A stretch of 43,514 nt of DNA, taken from positions 1 through 43,514 of the forward strand of contig CACZXZ010000013.1 in the NCBI GenBank assembly GCA_902785325.1. Reading direction: 5' to 3'. A model generated the notes under the pieces. That model did not search any database. It saw nothing but the letters and a program-made list of their open reading frames with translations, and had not been told where the DNA came from. The position numbers were made by a program, and so were the translations under genes. Shown piece after piece: positions 18,542 through 27,826 of the stretch; positions within the stretch are counted from its first letter, which is position 1, and each line of letters opens with the position of its first letter. The DNA is from an uncultured Succinivibrio sp. (lineage in GTDB: Bacteria; Pseudomonadota; Gammaproteobacteria; Enterobacterales; Succinivibrionaceae).

Positions 18542-19075
18542 CTATTCTCCGTCGTATCCATTAGCCTTTAGCTTATAGTACTTAGTAGGACATTTGTCTT
18601 TGCTATCTTCTGTAGCTGTATAGTAATGACCTTTGTTATAAACCATTACAGAGCCTTGGGAGCTACCAGAGATTAGACGTACCTTTTTGCCTATAGCATA
18701 TTTACAAGAGAAAGGCATATCTACAATTACAGGACCGTTATCAGTATCTACTGACAGTCTTACACCTTCATGTCTTTGACCATATTCTGATAGAGCATTA
18801 CCAGCTAAAGCACCTGCACCTGCACCAATGACTGTACCTGTTGAGTTTTTACCAATTAAGTTACCTAAAAGAGCTCCACCTACAGCACCTAGAAGAGTGT
18901 TTTTAGTATTGTCGTTACGATTAGTCTTCATGTCGATAAGTTCAATACCAGTAATTTTACCTTCATAATAGGTTTGGGTATTACCAGCTTCAGTCGTAGG
19001 AACAGTGCAACCTGCCATAGATAGAGTGGTTGCAACAAGTATAGTTAATCCAATTATCTTACTTTTTAGTATCAT
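18542..19075 (-). CDS. SlyB/Pcp-like outer-membrane lipoprotein
   Basis: The protein is 177 residues. A lipoprotein signal peptide ends in MAGC with the lipidated Cys at 23. A glycine-zipper (2TM) segment rich in GGALLG, GAGAG and ALAGNAL repeats lies at about 62-98, as in SlyB, Pcp and 17-kDa antigen lipoproteins. The C-terminal part is a small beta-rich domain. In E. coli, SlyB belongs to the PhoPQ regulon and stabilises outer-membrane proteins; the role here is inferred from the family. AAGGA precedes the ATG. It is divergent from rlmD. Confidence 0.85.
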   Translation of the reverse strand: MILKSKIIGLTILVATTLSMAGCTVPTTEAGNTQTYYEGKITGIELIDMKTNRNDNTKNTLLGAVGGALLGNLIGKNSTGTVIGAGAGALAGNALSEYGQRHEGVRLSVDTDNGPVIVDMPFSCKYAIGKKVRLISGSSQGSVMVYNKGHYYTATEDSKDKCPTKYYKLKANGYDGE

Positions 19076-19199
19076 AATTTTTTTCCTTGAAAGGTTGCCT
19101 TAGACTTTCTTTACAAATGCGTTTAAGACAAAAAATGTTAGAATTAACCTTAATATTCGTAATCTTAATACAAGAAAACTTATTTTAAACTTTGATCTT

Positions 19200-20588
19200 A
19201 TGTCTTTATCGAAAAAAAATAAACAAATTCCTTTTAAAGAATATAGTACTCCCCAAAAGTTGCTAGTTAAAGCTATCAATGAGAAAGGTCAAGGAATAGC
19301 TTATCTTGATGAATATGAGATCTATCTTGAGGGAGTGGTGCCAAAAGATGAGGTTGAGGTAATAGTAAAGCCTCCATTTGCAAACGGCTCTAAAAGACGT
19401 CCTGCTACTATTGTAAGGTTTTTGTCTTACTCTCCTTTAAGGGGCGATAATCCATTAGATATTAAAAATTCTAGTGTCTATGCTTATGGCAATTTAGCTT
19501 ACGATAAGACTTTAGTTTTCAAAAAAGACAATATCCAAAAAGCTTTAGCTAAAGCAAATATCAAAAAAACTGTTGTAGAAGACGTTGTTGCTGCTGATTT
19601 AAAGGCAGTATGTCGCTCTAAGTCTATCCGCTACTTTGCAAAACAAAATCAAAAAATCATCAACGGTTTTTATAAGCCCTTAAGTCATGAGGTAGAGGAA
19701 GTTACTTTTTCAAGTTTAGAGCCACAATGGTTTAGTGAATTTGCTAATAGCTTGTGTAAGCTTTTTACTAAACTTGATTTAAGTGTCTATGATGAGTGTT
19801 TAAAGCAAGGCTTTTTAAGAAATTTACTTTTAAGGGATACTAAAGAAGGTAGATTGTGCGTGCTTACAGGAACGGATAAATTACCTTTACAAGTTGAGAA
19901 AAGTTACAAAGAGCTTTGCAAAGAGTATAAGCTAGATGCCATTTACTATAATCTAAATCCTGCTACAGGCAATCAAGTCTTAAACGGTACTTTAACTTGT
20001 TTATCTGATAAAAAGCAGATTAACTTAAATTTATGTGGCTTTAATTACTTAGCAGGACCTAATACCTTTTTACAGGTAAATTATCCTGTGGCAACTAAAC
20101 TCTATCAAAGAGCTATTGAACATTGTGGCACTGATAAAAATGGTTATGCCTTAGATTTGTGCTGCGGTGTAGGTACTATGACCTTACCACTTTCAAGAAA
20201 CTTTAAACAAGTAAAGGGTATTGAGATTGTAGAAGCTTCTATTGAAGCTGCTAAAATCAACGCTCAAAACAATCAAGTTTTTAATGTCAGTTTTGAAGTA
20301 AATGATGTGAAAACTTGTCTTGATAAAGAGCTTTTAGATAACAATTTAAAAGCTATCATTTGCGATCCTGCAAGAGTTGGTATTGGAAATGAGGCTTGCA
20401 AGAGCCTTTGCAAAGTTAAAAGTGGTGTTAAATTGTCTTATATCTTCTGCTCACTAACAGCCTTATCAAGGGACTTAAAATATCTTACAGAGCATGGCTT
20501 TAGATTAGATAAAGTCATAGGTTTTGATATGTTCCCCTTCTCCTCTCATGTAGAAACTCTGTGTCTACTTACTAAAGAAAAGTATTAA
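19200..20588 (+). CDS. rlmD: 23S rRNA (uracil-C5)-methyltransferase RlmD without Fe-S cysteines
   Basis: The protein is 462 residues. An N-terminal TRAM domain (about 15-75) is followed by a SAM-binding methyltransferase domain. Catalytic parts are present: FLQVNYP, the SAM motif DLCCGVGTMTLPL, DPARVG as in E. coli RlmD, the nucleophile Cys in YIFCSLTALSRDL (usually SCNPATLARD) and the DMFPFSSHVE motif. Where RlmD normally has the CxxxxxCxxC iron-sulfur ligands after the TRAM domain, this protein has none; the first Cys is near residue 140. No clear ribosome site precedes the ATG. RlmD methylates U1939; the exact target here is inferred. Confidence 0.83.
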   Translation: MSLSKKNKQIPFKEYSTPQKLLVKAINEKGQGIAYLDEYEIYLEGVVPKDEVEVIVKPPFANGSKRRPATIVRFLSYSPLRGDNPLDIKNSSVYAYGNLAYDKTLVFKKDNIQKALAKANIKKTVVEDVVAADLKAVCRSKSIRYFAKQNQKIINGFYKPLSHEVEEVTFSSLEPQWFSEFANSLCKLFTKLDLSVYDECLKQGFLRNLLLRDTKEGRLCVLTGTDKLPLQVEKSYKELCKEYKLDAIYYNLNPATGNQVLNGTLTCLSDKKQINLNLCGFNYLAGPNTFLQVNYPVATKLYQRAIEHCGTDKNGYALDLCCGVGTMTLPLSRNFKQVKGIEIVEASIEAAKINAQNNQVFNVSFEVNDVKTCLDKELLDNNLKAIICDPARVGIGNEACKSLCKVKSGVKLSYIFCSLTALSRDLKYLTEHGFRLDKVIGFDMFPFSSHVETLCLLTKEKY

Positions 20589-20718
20589 AAAGACTTTTTT
20601 TTAAGCAAAAACTTTGCCTATTTTGTGGACAAAAGTCCATGAAATAAGCCTTTTTGATTTAAAAAAGCGCTTGTTTGTGGCATAATAACGCGTTAATTTT
20701 AATTATAAGGCAATAACA

Positions 20719-22197
20719 ATGATTGATAATTTACTTCAAACCGTAGACGAGTATGTAAATCTTGTAGGCGGTTTTTTATGGACATATATCATTATTGCAG
20801 TATTGATCCTTTTAGGTGTGTTCTTTACTGTTAAAACCAATTTTGTTCAAGTTCGCTACTTCTTTGAGATGTTCCGTGTATTACGTCACGGCATCACAGG
20901 TCACAAGACCAAAGGAAAAGAAATCAGCTCTTTCCAAGCCTTCTGTATTAGTACAGCATCTCGTGTAGGCGTAGGTAACATCGCAGGTATTGCTATTGCA
21001 ATTACCGTAGGTGGTCCTGGTGCTATTTTCTGGATGTGGGTAATTGCTGTGATTGGTAGTGCTACAGGCTTTGTTGAGAGTACTTTAGCTCAGATCTACA
21101 AGGTACCATTTAAAGAGGGTGGTTACCACGGTGGTCCTGCTTACTACATTAAAAATGCTTTAAAGCAACCTTGGGTAGCAGCCTTATTCTCAGTTTTAAT
21201 CACTATTACCTTCGCATTAAGCTATAACTCTGTACAGTCAAATACCATTGCTCAATCTCTTGAAGGTGCTTTTGGTTTTGAGCCATACATTACAGGTTTA
21301 GTACTTTGTGTATTTACCTCCATGGTTATCTTTGGTGGTGCTCACAGAATCGCACGTGTAACTGAGTTCTTAGTGCCAATTATGGCAACTTTATACTTAA
21401 TCATTGCAGCTGTTATTTTCTTTAAGAATCTTCCTGCAGTTCCTGCAATGTTTGCCTTAATCTTCCACGATGCTTTCAACCCTCAAGCTGCTATCGGTGG
21501 TGGTTTTGGTGCTGTGCTTTTAACAGGTATTAAGCGTGGTTTATTCTCAAACGAAGCTGGTGAAGGTTCTGTACCTAATGCAGCAGCTTGCGCTGTAACA
21601 AGTCACCCTGTAAAGCAAGGTTTAATCCAAGCTTTTGGTGTATTCGTGGATACTTTAGTAATTTGTACTGCTTCTGCTGTGATTGTATTACTTTCAAACA
21701 AGTACGAAATCGGCAGTGATTTAACTGGTATTAAGATTGTTCAAAACTCTCTTTCAAGTCAGTTAGGTCAATGGGCATGTTACTTCATGACCTTTACTAT
21801 TACTTTATTTGCTTTCAGCTCTATCATTGGTAACTACTACTATGGTGAGGTAAACGTTCAGTTCTTATCTAAGAATGCTTATGTAATGACAGCCTTTAGA
21901 GTATTTGTAGTAGGCATGGTGTTCTTTGGTTCATATGCTTCTTTAAGTCTAGTATGGGATTTAGCAGATTTATTCATGGGTCTTTTAGCTATGACTAACT
22001 TATACGCTATTGCAAGACTTGGTAAATATGCTTTCATGGCTCTAAAAGATTACACCTCACAACAAAAAGCTGGCATCAAAGAGCCTGTATTCAAGGCTTC
22101 TTTAATGAAAGATCAAGCTGGTGTTGCTGCTTGGGGTAACGAAGAGCAATTCTTTAAAGAGACTGCCAATGCAGCTTCAAATTTGAGCCAAAAGTAA
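20719..22197 (+). CDS. Sodium/alanine (amino acid) symporter, AGCS family
   Basis: The protein is 492 residues with about 11 membrane helices. Family features include TASRVGVGNIAGIAIAI near 82-98, the GGPGAIFWMWV signature with GSATGFVESTLAQ, and GIKRGLFSNEAGEGS in the second half. AGCS proteins take up alanine or glycine with sodium. The C-terminal tail is soluble. It is a single-gene unit: a TGG-CATAAT extended -10 (20681-20686) lies upstream, AAGG precedes the ATG, and a terminator follows. The precise amino acid is not known. Confidence 0.93.
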   Translation: MIDNLLQTVDEYVNLVGGFLWTYIIIAVLILLGVFFTVKTNFVQVRYFFEMFRVLRHGITGHKTKGKEISSFQAFCISTASRVGVGNIAGIAIAITVGGPGAIFWMWVIAVIGSATGFVESTLAQIYKVPFKEGGYHGGPAYYIKNALKQPWVAALFSVLITITFALSYNSVQSNTIAQSLEGAFGFEPYITGLVLCVFTSMVIFGGAHRIARVTEFLVPIMATLYLIIAAVIFFKNLPAVPAMFALIFHDAFNPQAAIGGGFGAVLLTGIKRGLFSNEAGEGSVPNAAACAVTSHPVKQGLIQAFGVFVDTLVICTASAVIVLLSNKYEIGSDLTGIKIVQNSLSSQLGQWACYFMTFTITLFAFSSIIGNYYYGEVNVQFLSKNAYVMTAFRVFVVGMVFFGSYASLSLVWDLADLFMGLLAMTNLYAIARLGKYAFMALKDYTSQQKAGIKEPVFKASLMKDQAGVAAWGNEEQFFKETANAASNLSQK

Positions 22198-22229
22198 TTC
22201 CAAATAGAGAATTAGTTTTTCAATAAGTT

Positions 22230-22275
22230 AAAATCTCCTCCCAAAACGGAGTGCTCTCCAAATGAGGAGATTTTT
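22230..22275 (+). terminator. Branched terminator after the AGCS symporter
   Basis: aaaatctcctc (22230-22240) pairs perfectly with gaggagatttt (22264-22274), with T following. Within the 23-nt loop a second small stem forms, ggag/ctcc (22248-22251 with 22256-22259). Confidence 0.75.
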
Positions 22276-22480
22276 ATAATCAGAAAAAGTCTTTTAGACA
22301 TATCTTTTTAACTAATCACTAAGCGTCACCACCTCTCTTAATTTTTTATTCAAATTTCTTTGTAGTACTTTTTTGATCTAGCTTAAAAAAGTAATCCAAT
22401 TAACAGATTATCAAGCTCCTTTTTGTTATATTGAGGCAGTATGTGAATGTTTTTTAAGATCCCAAAAGTGGAGAACTATC

Positions 22481-24439
22481 GTGGAATACGGCACACAATT
22501 AGTGTCTTTATGCGTGGTGTTACTTATCACCATTGAATTCTTCCAATACCGAAGATTAAGACTGTTTTCAACCAGGCTTTTTGCTGGTTTCTTATTCTTA
22601 ACCATCTTTTCAATTTCCTTTGAGATCTTAAGTTCTTATTCTCTAAGAAATCCTCAGTTTTTCTCCATAACTTTAAGTAGATTGATAAATCAGCTTTACA
22701 TAGGCTCGATTATCGTTATTACCTACTATATTTACCTTTATATTGATTTAAAGACTAAACACAATAGACCGTATTCAGTATGGGAATTTACCGCAAGAAC
22801 AATTCCTTTGGTAATAGGTATCATAGGATTACTGTTTGGAACGCTTGAATACCACTCTGATTTTGATGGTATGTATTCTTATGGCTCTGTTGTTGATATT
22901 GCCTATATTATCAGTCCTATATATTTTGGCTTGATGCTATTGTCTTTGATTTTAGCAATCAAAAACAGAAGCTCAGCTATCATCATTAAGTATGACTGTT
23001 GCTATTGCTTAACCTCAGGTCTTGCTATTGCTATTTATCATTACTTAACACCAACCTCTTCATACTTTAGTTTAGCTTTAGTGTTATTTGTAATTTATGT
23101 TTATATCTCTTATGAGAACACTAAAGAGAACGAGGATAAAGAAATCAGAGGAATTCTATCCCGTAATGCTTTTGAAGCTACCTTAAAAGAGTTATATGGT
23201 GAGCAAAATCATTTCTGGGTGATCTCTTTCTCCTTACAGAATATTGCTTCAATGACAGCAACTTATTCTCAAGATACTTGTATTGATTGTATTGAGAAAT
23301 CCATTAAATCAATTCCTGATTTTAAGCATCGTAATATTTTTAGAATTGCAGAATATACCTTTGGTTTTGTGATCTTTAAAAATGATGAGCTTGAGGACTG
23401 GTACGCAAGATATAAGGTATCTGATAAAGCTTTAACTATTCAAGATAGTAATATTGAGCCTTCCTATTTTGTATGTGCTATTGAGTGTCCTAATATTGCA
23501 CCAGATCTTGATGCTTATGTTTCATTATTAGATTTCTGTAGACAGAACTTTGATGCTCAAAATGATCACTCAATGTTCATTTTAGATAAAGATACAGCGC
23601 AGAAGAGAGATTATTTATTAGGTGTTGAAAAGCTTATCCAAAAAGCCATTGACGATGATGGTTTTTCAGTGGTTTATCAGCCTATTATCAACACTAAGAC
23701 AGGCAAATGTGAGTCAGCTGAAGCTTTAGTAAGAATCAAAGACACTAAAACTTATGGCTTTGTCTCTCCTGACGTGTTTATTCCACTTGCTGAAAGAAAA
23801 GGTTTAATCAGTAAGCTTGGTGATCAAGTATTCTTTAAAGTATGTCGTTTTGCAAGAGAAGCAAGACTTGTAGAGCGCGGTATTAAATACATTGAAGTAA
23901 ATCTATCAGGTATTCAAATAGCTGATCCTACTTTAACTTATAGATTACATCAGTGCGTAAAAAGCTTTGCTTTAGATCCAAGTTTTATCAATATCGAAGT
24001 TACAGAAACAGCTGCTGTAACCTCAGGTAAAATTGCTGCGGATAACGTCGAAAAATTAAAAAATCTTGGTTATCGTTTCTCTATGGACGATTTTGGTACT
24101 GGTTATTCTAATTTCTCACAAATTGCAGAAATTGCTTTTGACTTGATTAAACTAGATAAGAGTTTAATTTGGCCTGCCTTTGATAAAGAAAAAGAAAGTG
24201 TAAAAGCAAAAACTGTGCTAATTGCTTGTATTCAAATGATTAAGACCCTAGGCTTCAAGATTGTAGCTGAAGGTGTAGAAACTCAAGAACAAGCAGACTT
24301 CTTAACTAAGCTTGGGGTGGATTATTTACAAGGTTATAAGTTCTCAAAACCTATTAGTCCAAGAAGCTTTGCAAACTTTATTGATGTCTTTAATAAGATA
24401 CCTGAGCCTTTAGGTGATGGTGGTATTATTGAAGAGTAG
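22481..24439 (+). CDS. Membrane-bound EAL-domain c-di-GMP phosphodiesterase with degenerate GGDEF
   Basis: The protein is 652 residues. Seven or so membrane helices fill residues 1-215. A weak GGDEF-like fold at about 225-370 lacks the GGDEF residues (AEYTF stands at that place), so it should not make c-di-GMP. The EAL domain is complete: EAL at 414-416, EVNLSG, IEVTE, MDDFGTGYS, IKLDKS, VAEGVET and LQGYKFSKP supply the metal and catalytic residues, so hydrolysis of c-di-GMP is expected. The start is GTG 22481, seven bases after GGAG (22470-22473). It is monocistronic. The N-terminal sensor is not recognised, and its signal is unknown. Confidence 0.88.
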   Translation: MEYGTQLVSLCVVLLITIEFFQYRRLRLFSTRLFAGFLFLTIFSISFEILSSYSLRNPQFFSITLSRLINQLYIGSIIVITYYIYLYIDLKTKHNRPYSVWEFTARTIPLVIGIIGLLFGTLEYHSDFDGMYSYGSVVDIAYIISPIYFGLMLLSLILAIKNRSSAIIIKYDCCYCLTSGLAIAIYHYLTPTSSYFSLALVLFVIYVYISYENTKENEDKEIRGILSRNAFEATLKELYGEQNHFWVISFSLQNIASMTATYSQDTCIDCIEKSIKSIPDFKHRNIFRIAEYTFGFVIFKNDELEDWYARYKVSDKALTIQDSNIEPSYFVCAIECPNIAPDLDAYVSLLDFCRQNFDAQNDHSMFILDKDTAQKRDYLLGVEKLIQKAIDDDGFSVVYQPIINTKTGKCESAEALVRIKDTKTYGFVSPDVFIPLAERKGLISKLGDQVFFKVCRFAREARLVERGIKYIEVNLSGIQIADPTLTYRLHQCVKSFALDPSFINIEVTETAAVTSGKIAADNVEKLKNLGYRFSMDDFGTGYSNFSQIAEIAFDLIKLDKSLIWPAFDKEKESVKAKTVLIACIQMIKTLGFKIVAEGVETQEQADFLTKLGVDYLQGYKFSKPISPRSFANFIDVFNKIPEPLGDGGIIEE

Positions 24440-24538
24440 AAAAATAAAGATAGTCTTAAATAAGTTTTAAAGACAAGCTTTTACGCCTGTAGCTATAGTT
24501 GAGTTTGTTTTTCTTTAAGTATTGTCTTTTTTTGTCAT

Positions 24539-24566
24539 TTTACAGCATAATGTCAACAGATATGTT
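24539..24566 (+). promoter_or_regulatory. Possible promoter of the AAA/PD-(D/E)XK gene
   Basis: TTTACA (24539-24544) and TATGTT (24561-24566) are 16 bp apart. Downstream, taaccatc (24573-24580) and gatggtta (24596-24603) form an 8-bp inverted repeat in the presumed leader. Confidence 0.35.
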
Positions 24567-24622
24567 GCAAGATAACCATCAAATACCTCAAGATAGATGG
24601 TTAGCTATAAATAAGGTATACA

Positions 24623-26290
24623 ATGAAAGAAATTCCAATTGGCATCAGTAGTTATAAGCAAGCTATAGATGAGCAGTTTTTGTTTGTTGATAAAACAAAA
24701 GAGCTTTTGTATCTAGTAAAGAAACAAAAATTTGCTTTTTTCTCCCGCCCACGACGTTTTGGAAAATCTATTACCTTAGATGCCATTGAAACCTTATTTA
24801 CTCAAGGTTTAGATCCATATTTTAAAGGGACTTATATTGCAGGAAACAATGAGGATGGCTCTCCTCGTTGGAATGAATCGGTATTACCTGTAATTAGAAT
24901 AGATTTTTCGAGTTTTGTTGCTAATTCTCTCGAAGATTTTAGGAAGCTATTTGTAGCTTTACTAAATAGTTATTGCGAGAGTTTCAATTTAACTCCAGTT
25001 AAATTAAAGGTAAATATTGCTCAAGCCTTTGAAGATTTTAACAAGGAGCTAGTAGAGCATTTTCAAAAACGTTATGTTTTGCTTATCGATGAATACGATG
25101 CACCTTTAAATGCTTTAATTGACAGAGTACAAGACTTTGAGAGTTTTAGACTTGAGATAAGATCTTTTTACTCAAAAATAAAAGAGCCTAAGATCAGTGG
25201 CAACATAAGGTTTATGTTAGTAACTGGTATTACTAGATTTAAAGATGTATCTATATTCTCAGCTGGAAGTAATATCAAAGATATTTCCTATAATCCAAAT
25301 ATTGCAACTATAGTAGGTTACACAAAATTTGAGATAGAAAACTATTTTAAAGAATACATAGATATAGCAATTGAAAAGTTATATGGTTGCAAGTTAACTG
25401 ACATTAGCAAAGCTGACTACCAAAAATATAAGAACTATTTGCTAGATGCCCTTGCTCAAAATTATGACAACATTTGTTATGATTCTTTAGGTAAACAAAG
25501 TGTCTTTTCAACTTGGTCTATCAATAACTTCTTTTGTGATGCGACAGATCTTGATGAAATAGCTTTTGACGATTACTGGTTTGAAAATGGTGGTCTGCCT
25601 ACCATTTTAAGAAAATATCTTCAAAATCATTTAATTGATTTTAGTGCCTTAAAACAAAAAGAGATTGTAATTGGTAAGGATGACTTCATGAATCCAACTG
25701 CATTACAGTCAATGGATTTAAATGTTTTGATGGCTCAAACTGGTTATTTGTCCTTAACTAAAGGTTATAAATTAAGAAATGGAGCAGTTCTCTCCATTCC
25801 AAACAATGAGCTTCGTCGTTCTCTTTCAAGACTTGCTTCAACAACTGTATTTGGTCAATTCTTTACAGATTCAATGCAAAGGTTAGAACCTTTTTTAGTA
25901 AATGCATCTGCAAAAGACTTATTTGATAAATTCAATGAAATTCTAGCTAAACTTCCAAGAAGTAATCAGCTTTACAATTTTGAGAATGAGTATGCTGTAA
26001 AGACAGCTATTCAAACCTTTGTCTTAGGTGCAGGAATTAACTGCTATCGTGAAGTTTATGAAAGCAAAGGCATTCCTGATTTAGTAATTGAGCTTACAGA
26101 TAAAGTCATAGTAGTAGAGTTTAAGTACACTAAAGATTCAAGTACTGTGGATGCTATGCTTTGTGATGGAGTAAATCAGATAGTGTCACATGACTATGGT
26201 CAATCTTTTGATTGTGAAAAACAACGATTAAGACTTGCTGTTGTTTATGATGCAAATGAAAAAAAGCTTGTAGCGTTTAAAGAGTGTTAA
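24623..26290 (+). CDS. AAA-ATPase-like protein with C-terminal PD-(D/E)XK nuclease-like domain
   Basis: The protein is 555 residues. Its N-terminus has the AAA-ATPase-like layout: IPIGISSYKQAI, FVDKTKELLYL, then Walker A SRPRRFGKS at 41-49, and Walker B VLLIDEYDAP near 158. The C-terminus contains the nuclease-like core GIPDLVIE (from 483) and VVEFKY (about 499-503) seen in the DUF1703/PD-(D/E)XK family. These proteins are abundant in Bacteroidetes and other gut or rumen anaerobes and have no settled function. AAGG lies upstream of the ATG. It stands alone, probably acquired. It is a different family from the DUF4143 ATPase in this window. Confidence 0.87.
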   Translation: MKEIPIGISSYKQAIDEQFLFVDKTKELLYLVKKQKFAFFSRPRRFGKSITLDAIETLFTQGLDPYFKGTYIAGNNEDGSPRWNESVLPVIRIDFSSFVANSLEDFRKLFVALLNSYCESFNLTPVKLKVNIAQAFEDFNKELVEHFQKRYVLLIDEYDAPLNALIDRVQDFESFRLEIRSFYSKIKEPKISGNIRFMLVTGITRFKDVSIFSAGSNIKDISYNPNIATIVGYTKFEIENYFKEYIDIAIEKLYGCKLTDISKADYQKYKNYLLDALAQNYDNICYDSLGKQSVFSTWSINNFFCDATDLDEIAFDDYWFENGGLPTILRKYLQNHLIDFSALKQKEIVIGKDDFMNPTALQSMDLNVLMAQTGYLSLTKGYKLRNGAVLSIPNNELRRSLSRLASTTVFGQFFTDSMQRLEPFLVNASAKDLFDKFNEILAKLPRSNQLYNFENEYAVKTAIQTFVLGAGINCYREVYESKGIPDLVIELTDKVIVVEFKYTKDSSTVDAMLCDGVNQIVSHDYGQSFDCEKQRLRLAVVYDANEKKLVAFKEC

Positions 26291-26311
26291 ATAATGGCAC
26301 TTAGTTAGAAA

Positions 26312-26341
26312 ATATAAATGGTGATTGCTCACCATTTATAT
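26312..26341 (-). terminator. Terminator of pyrBI
   Basis: A 13-bp perfect stem (26312-26324 with 26329-26341) has loop ttgc; on the minus strand it runs into tttt. It lies 12 bases past the pyrI stop and may also stop the convergent AAA gene. Confidence 0.75.
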
Positions 26342-26353
26342 CTAAAGAAATGA

Positions 26354-26851
26354 TTAAGATTCTAGTCCGTTATACTCAAGAATAACTTTTCTGTCGAAAA
26401 CTCTTTCGCAGTAACGGCACTTCATATAGACATTCTCACCTTCTGTAGTGATCTTAAATCTTGCGTTAGCATCATCCTCTTCATTAGTAATGCAGTTACT
26501 GTTAGGGCATTTGAAAACACCTACAGTCTCATGAGGAAGTCTTAACTTATACTTATCAACTACTTTGTAATCTTTAATCTGATTGATAGTTGCACTTGGT
26601 GCTAATACTGCAATTTGCTCTGTTTGAGCAGGTGAGAATACCACATCAGAAATCTTAATGATGTCCTTGTGGCCAAGCTCGCCAGAACGAAGATTAAAGC
26701 CTACGGTTAATTGATTGTTCTTGCTTAGGAACTTAAACATACGAATGATGTTAATAGCCTGACCTGGAGTAATATGATCAATTACAGTTCCATTAGCAAT
26801 AGCTTCTACAAGGAGCTTTGACTTGTTGTTATCAATATGAGCTTCTGACAT
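26354..26851 (-). CDS. pyrI: Aspartate carbamoyltransferase regulatory chain
   Basis: The protein is 165 residues. The N-terminal allosteric domain that binds CTP and ATP is followed by a zinc domain with C115, C120, C145 and C148 holding the contact to PyrB. Features are VEAIANGTVIDHI, NLRSGELGHKDIIKI and FKCPNSNCI. Its presence indicates a PyrB6-PyrI6 holoenzyme with feedback control by CTP. It begins two bases after pyrB with a strong AAGGAG site. Confidence 0.96.
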   Translation of the reverse strand: MSEAHIDNNKSKLLVEAIANGTVIDHITPGQAINIIRMFKFLSKNNQLTVGFNLRSGELGHKDIIKISDVVFSPAQTEQIAVLAPSATINQIKDYKVVDKYKLRLPHETVGVFKCPNSNCITNEEDDANARFKITTEGENVYMKCRYCERVFDRKVILEYNGLES

Positions 26852-26853
26852 AC

Positions 26854-27777
26854 TTAAATCTCCTTGTTTAATACTAATGATAAGATAGCTTCACGTGCAT
26901 AAACGCCGTTAGCAGCCTGCTTGAAGTAGTAAGCATATGGGGTATCATCTACTGAAGATACAATCTCATCGATACGTGGTAGAGGATGTAAAATCTTCAT
27001 GTTTTCTTTAGCATCAGCTAAAGCTTCAGGTGTCAAAATGAACTTTGACTTTAAGTGTTGATACTCAGTCTCATCAAAACGCTCTTTTTGAACTCTTGTC
27101 ATATATAGAATATCAATCTTAGGCATAACTTCCTCAAGACTTGTATGAACTGAGAAGGTAATACCACGACGAGTTAAATTGTCTAAGATGTACTGAGGCA
27201 TTGCTAAAGATTCTGGAGATACAAGATAAATTCTTGCATTGTATAAAGATAGAGCTTCAGCTAAAGAGTGAACGGTACGACCATACTTTAAGTCACCTAC
27301 AAAAGCGATAGAAATATCATCTAGTCTACCTTGAGTCTCTTTAATGCTGAATAAATCTAGCATAGTCTGTGAAGGGTGCTGATTTGAACCGTCACCTGCG
27401 TTGATTACAGGAACTGGAGAAATATCAGCAGCAAGTCTTGCTGCACCTTCTTTATTGTGTCTTATCACTAAAGCATCGGTGTATGAGGTAATAATTCTCA
27501 TAGAGTCCATAAAGGTCTCACCCTTCTTTCCTAAAGAAGTGTTGCTTGCATCAGAAAAACCGATAACTCTACCACCTAAACGCTGAATAGCAGTTTCAAA
27601 GGAAAGTCTTGTTCTTGTAGAACCTTCAAAGAAAGTTACACCAATGAGTTTATCTTTTAATAAATCATTGCGTGGATGTGCTTTTAATTCAAAAGCTGTT
27701 TTTAAGATAAGTTCGATATGATCTTTTGAAAATTCAGATATTGAAATAATATCTTTTTGGAAAAGAGGATTTGTCAT
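26854..27777 (-). CDS. pyrB: Aspartate carbamoyltransferase catalytic chain
   Basis: The protein is 307 residues. It joins carbamoyl phosphate and aspartate in the committed step of pyrimidine synthesis. The carbamoyl-phosphate motif STRTR is at 53-57, HPSQTMLDL near 135 and HPLPRIDEI in the C-terminal half. The ribosome site AAGGGA is part of a hairpin in the leader and the ATG overlaps the stop of a short leader ORF (ATGA), suggesting coupled translation. pyrI follows at once. Confidence 0.97.
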   Translation of the reverse strand: MTNPLFQKDIISISEFSKDHIELILKTAFELKAHPRNDLLKDKLIGVTFFEGSTRTRLSFETAIQRLGGRVIGFSDASNTSLGKKGETFMDSMRIITSYTDALVIRHNKEGAARLAADISPVPVINAGDGSNQHPSQTMLDLFSIKETQGRLDDISIAFVGDLKYGRTVHSLAEALSLYNARIYLVSPESLAMPQYILDNLTRRGITFSVHTSLEEVMPKIDILYMTRVQKERFDETEYQHLKSKFILTPEALADAKENMKILHPLPRIDEIVSSVDDTPYAYYFKQAANGVYAREAILSLVLNKEI

Positions 27778-27824
27778 AGTCTGTCCCTTACACTGAGTGA
27801 AAACCAGTAAGAACGGGGACGCAT
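27774..27824 (-). CDS. Possible pyrB leader peptide, 16 residues
   Basis: An ORF reading [16 protein letters not shown] starts at ATG 27824 and ends in TGA (27774-27776), sharing bases with the pyrB ATG. It covers the hairpin that includes the pyrB ribosome site: cttac/gtaag with flanking gtcc/ggac. Four of 16 codons are Arg. A ribosome crossing this ORF would open the hairpin and could re-start at pyrB. There is no clear match to E. coli pyrL and no U-run terminator as in E. coli. Its own ribosome site (gaaaag) is weak. Confidence 0.4.
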   Translation of the reverse strand: MRPRSYWFSLSVRDRL

Positions 27825-27826
27825 TC

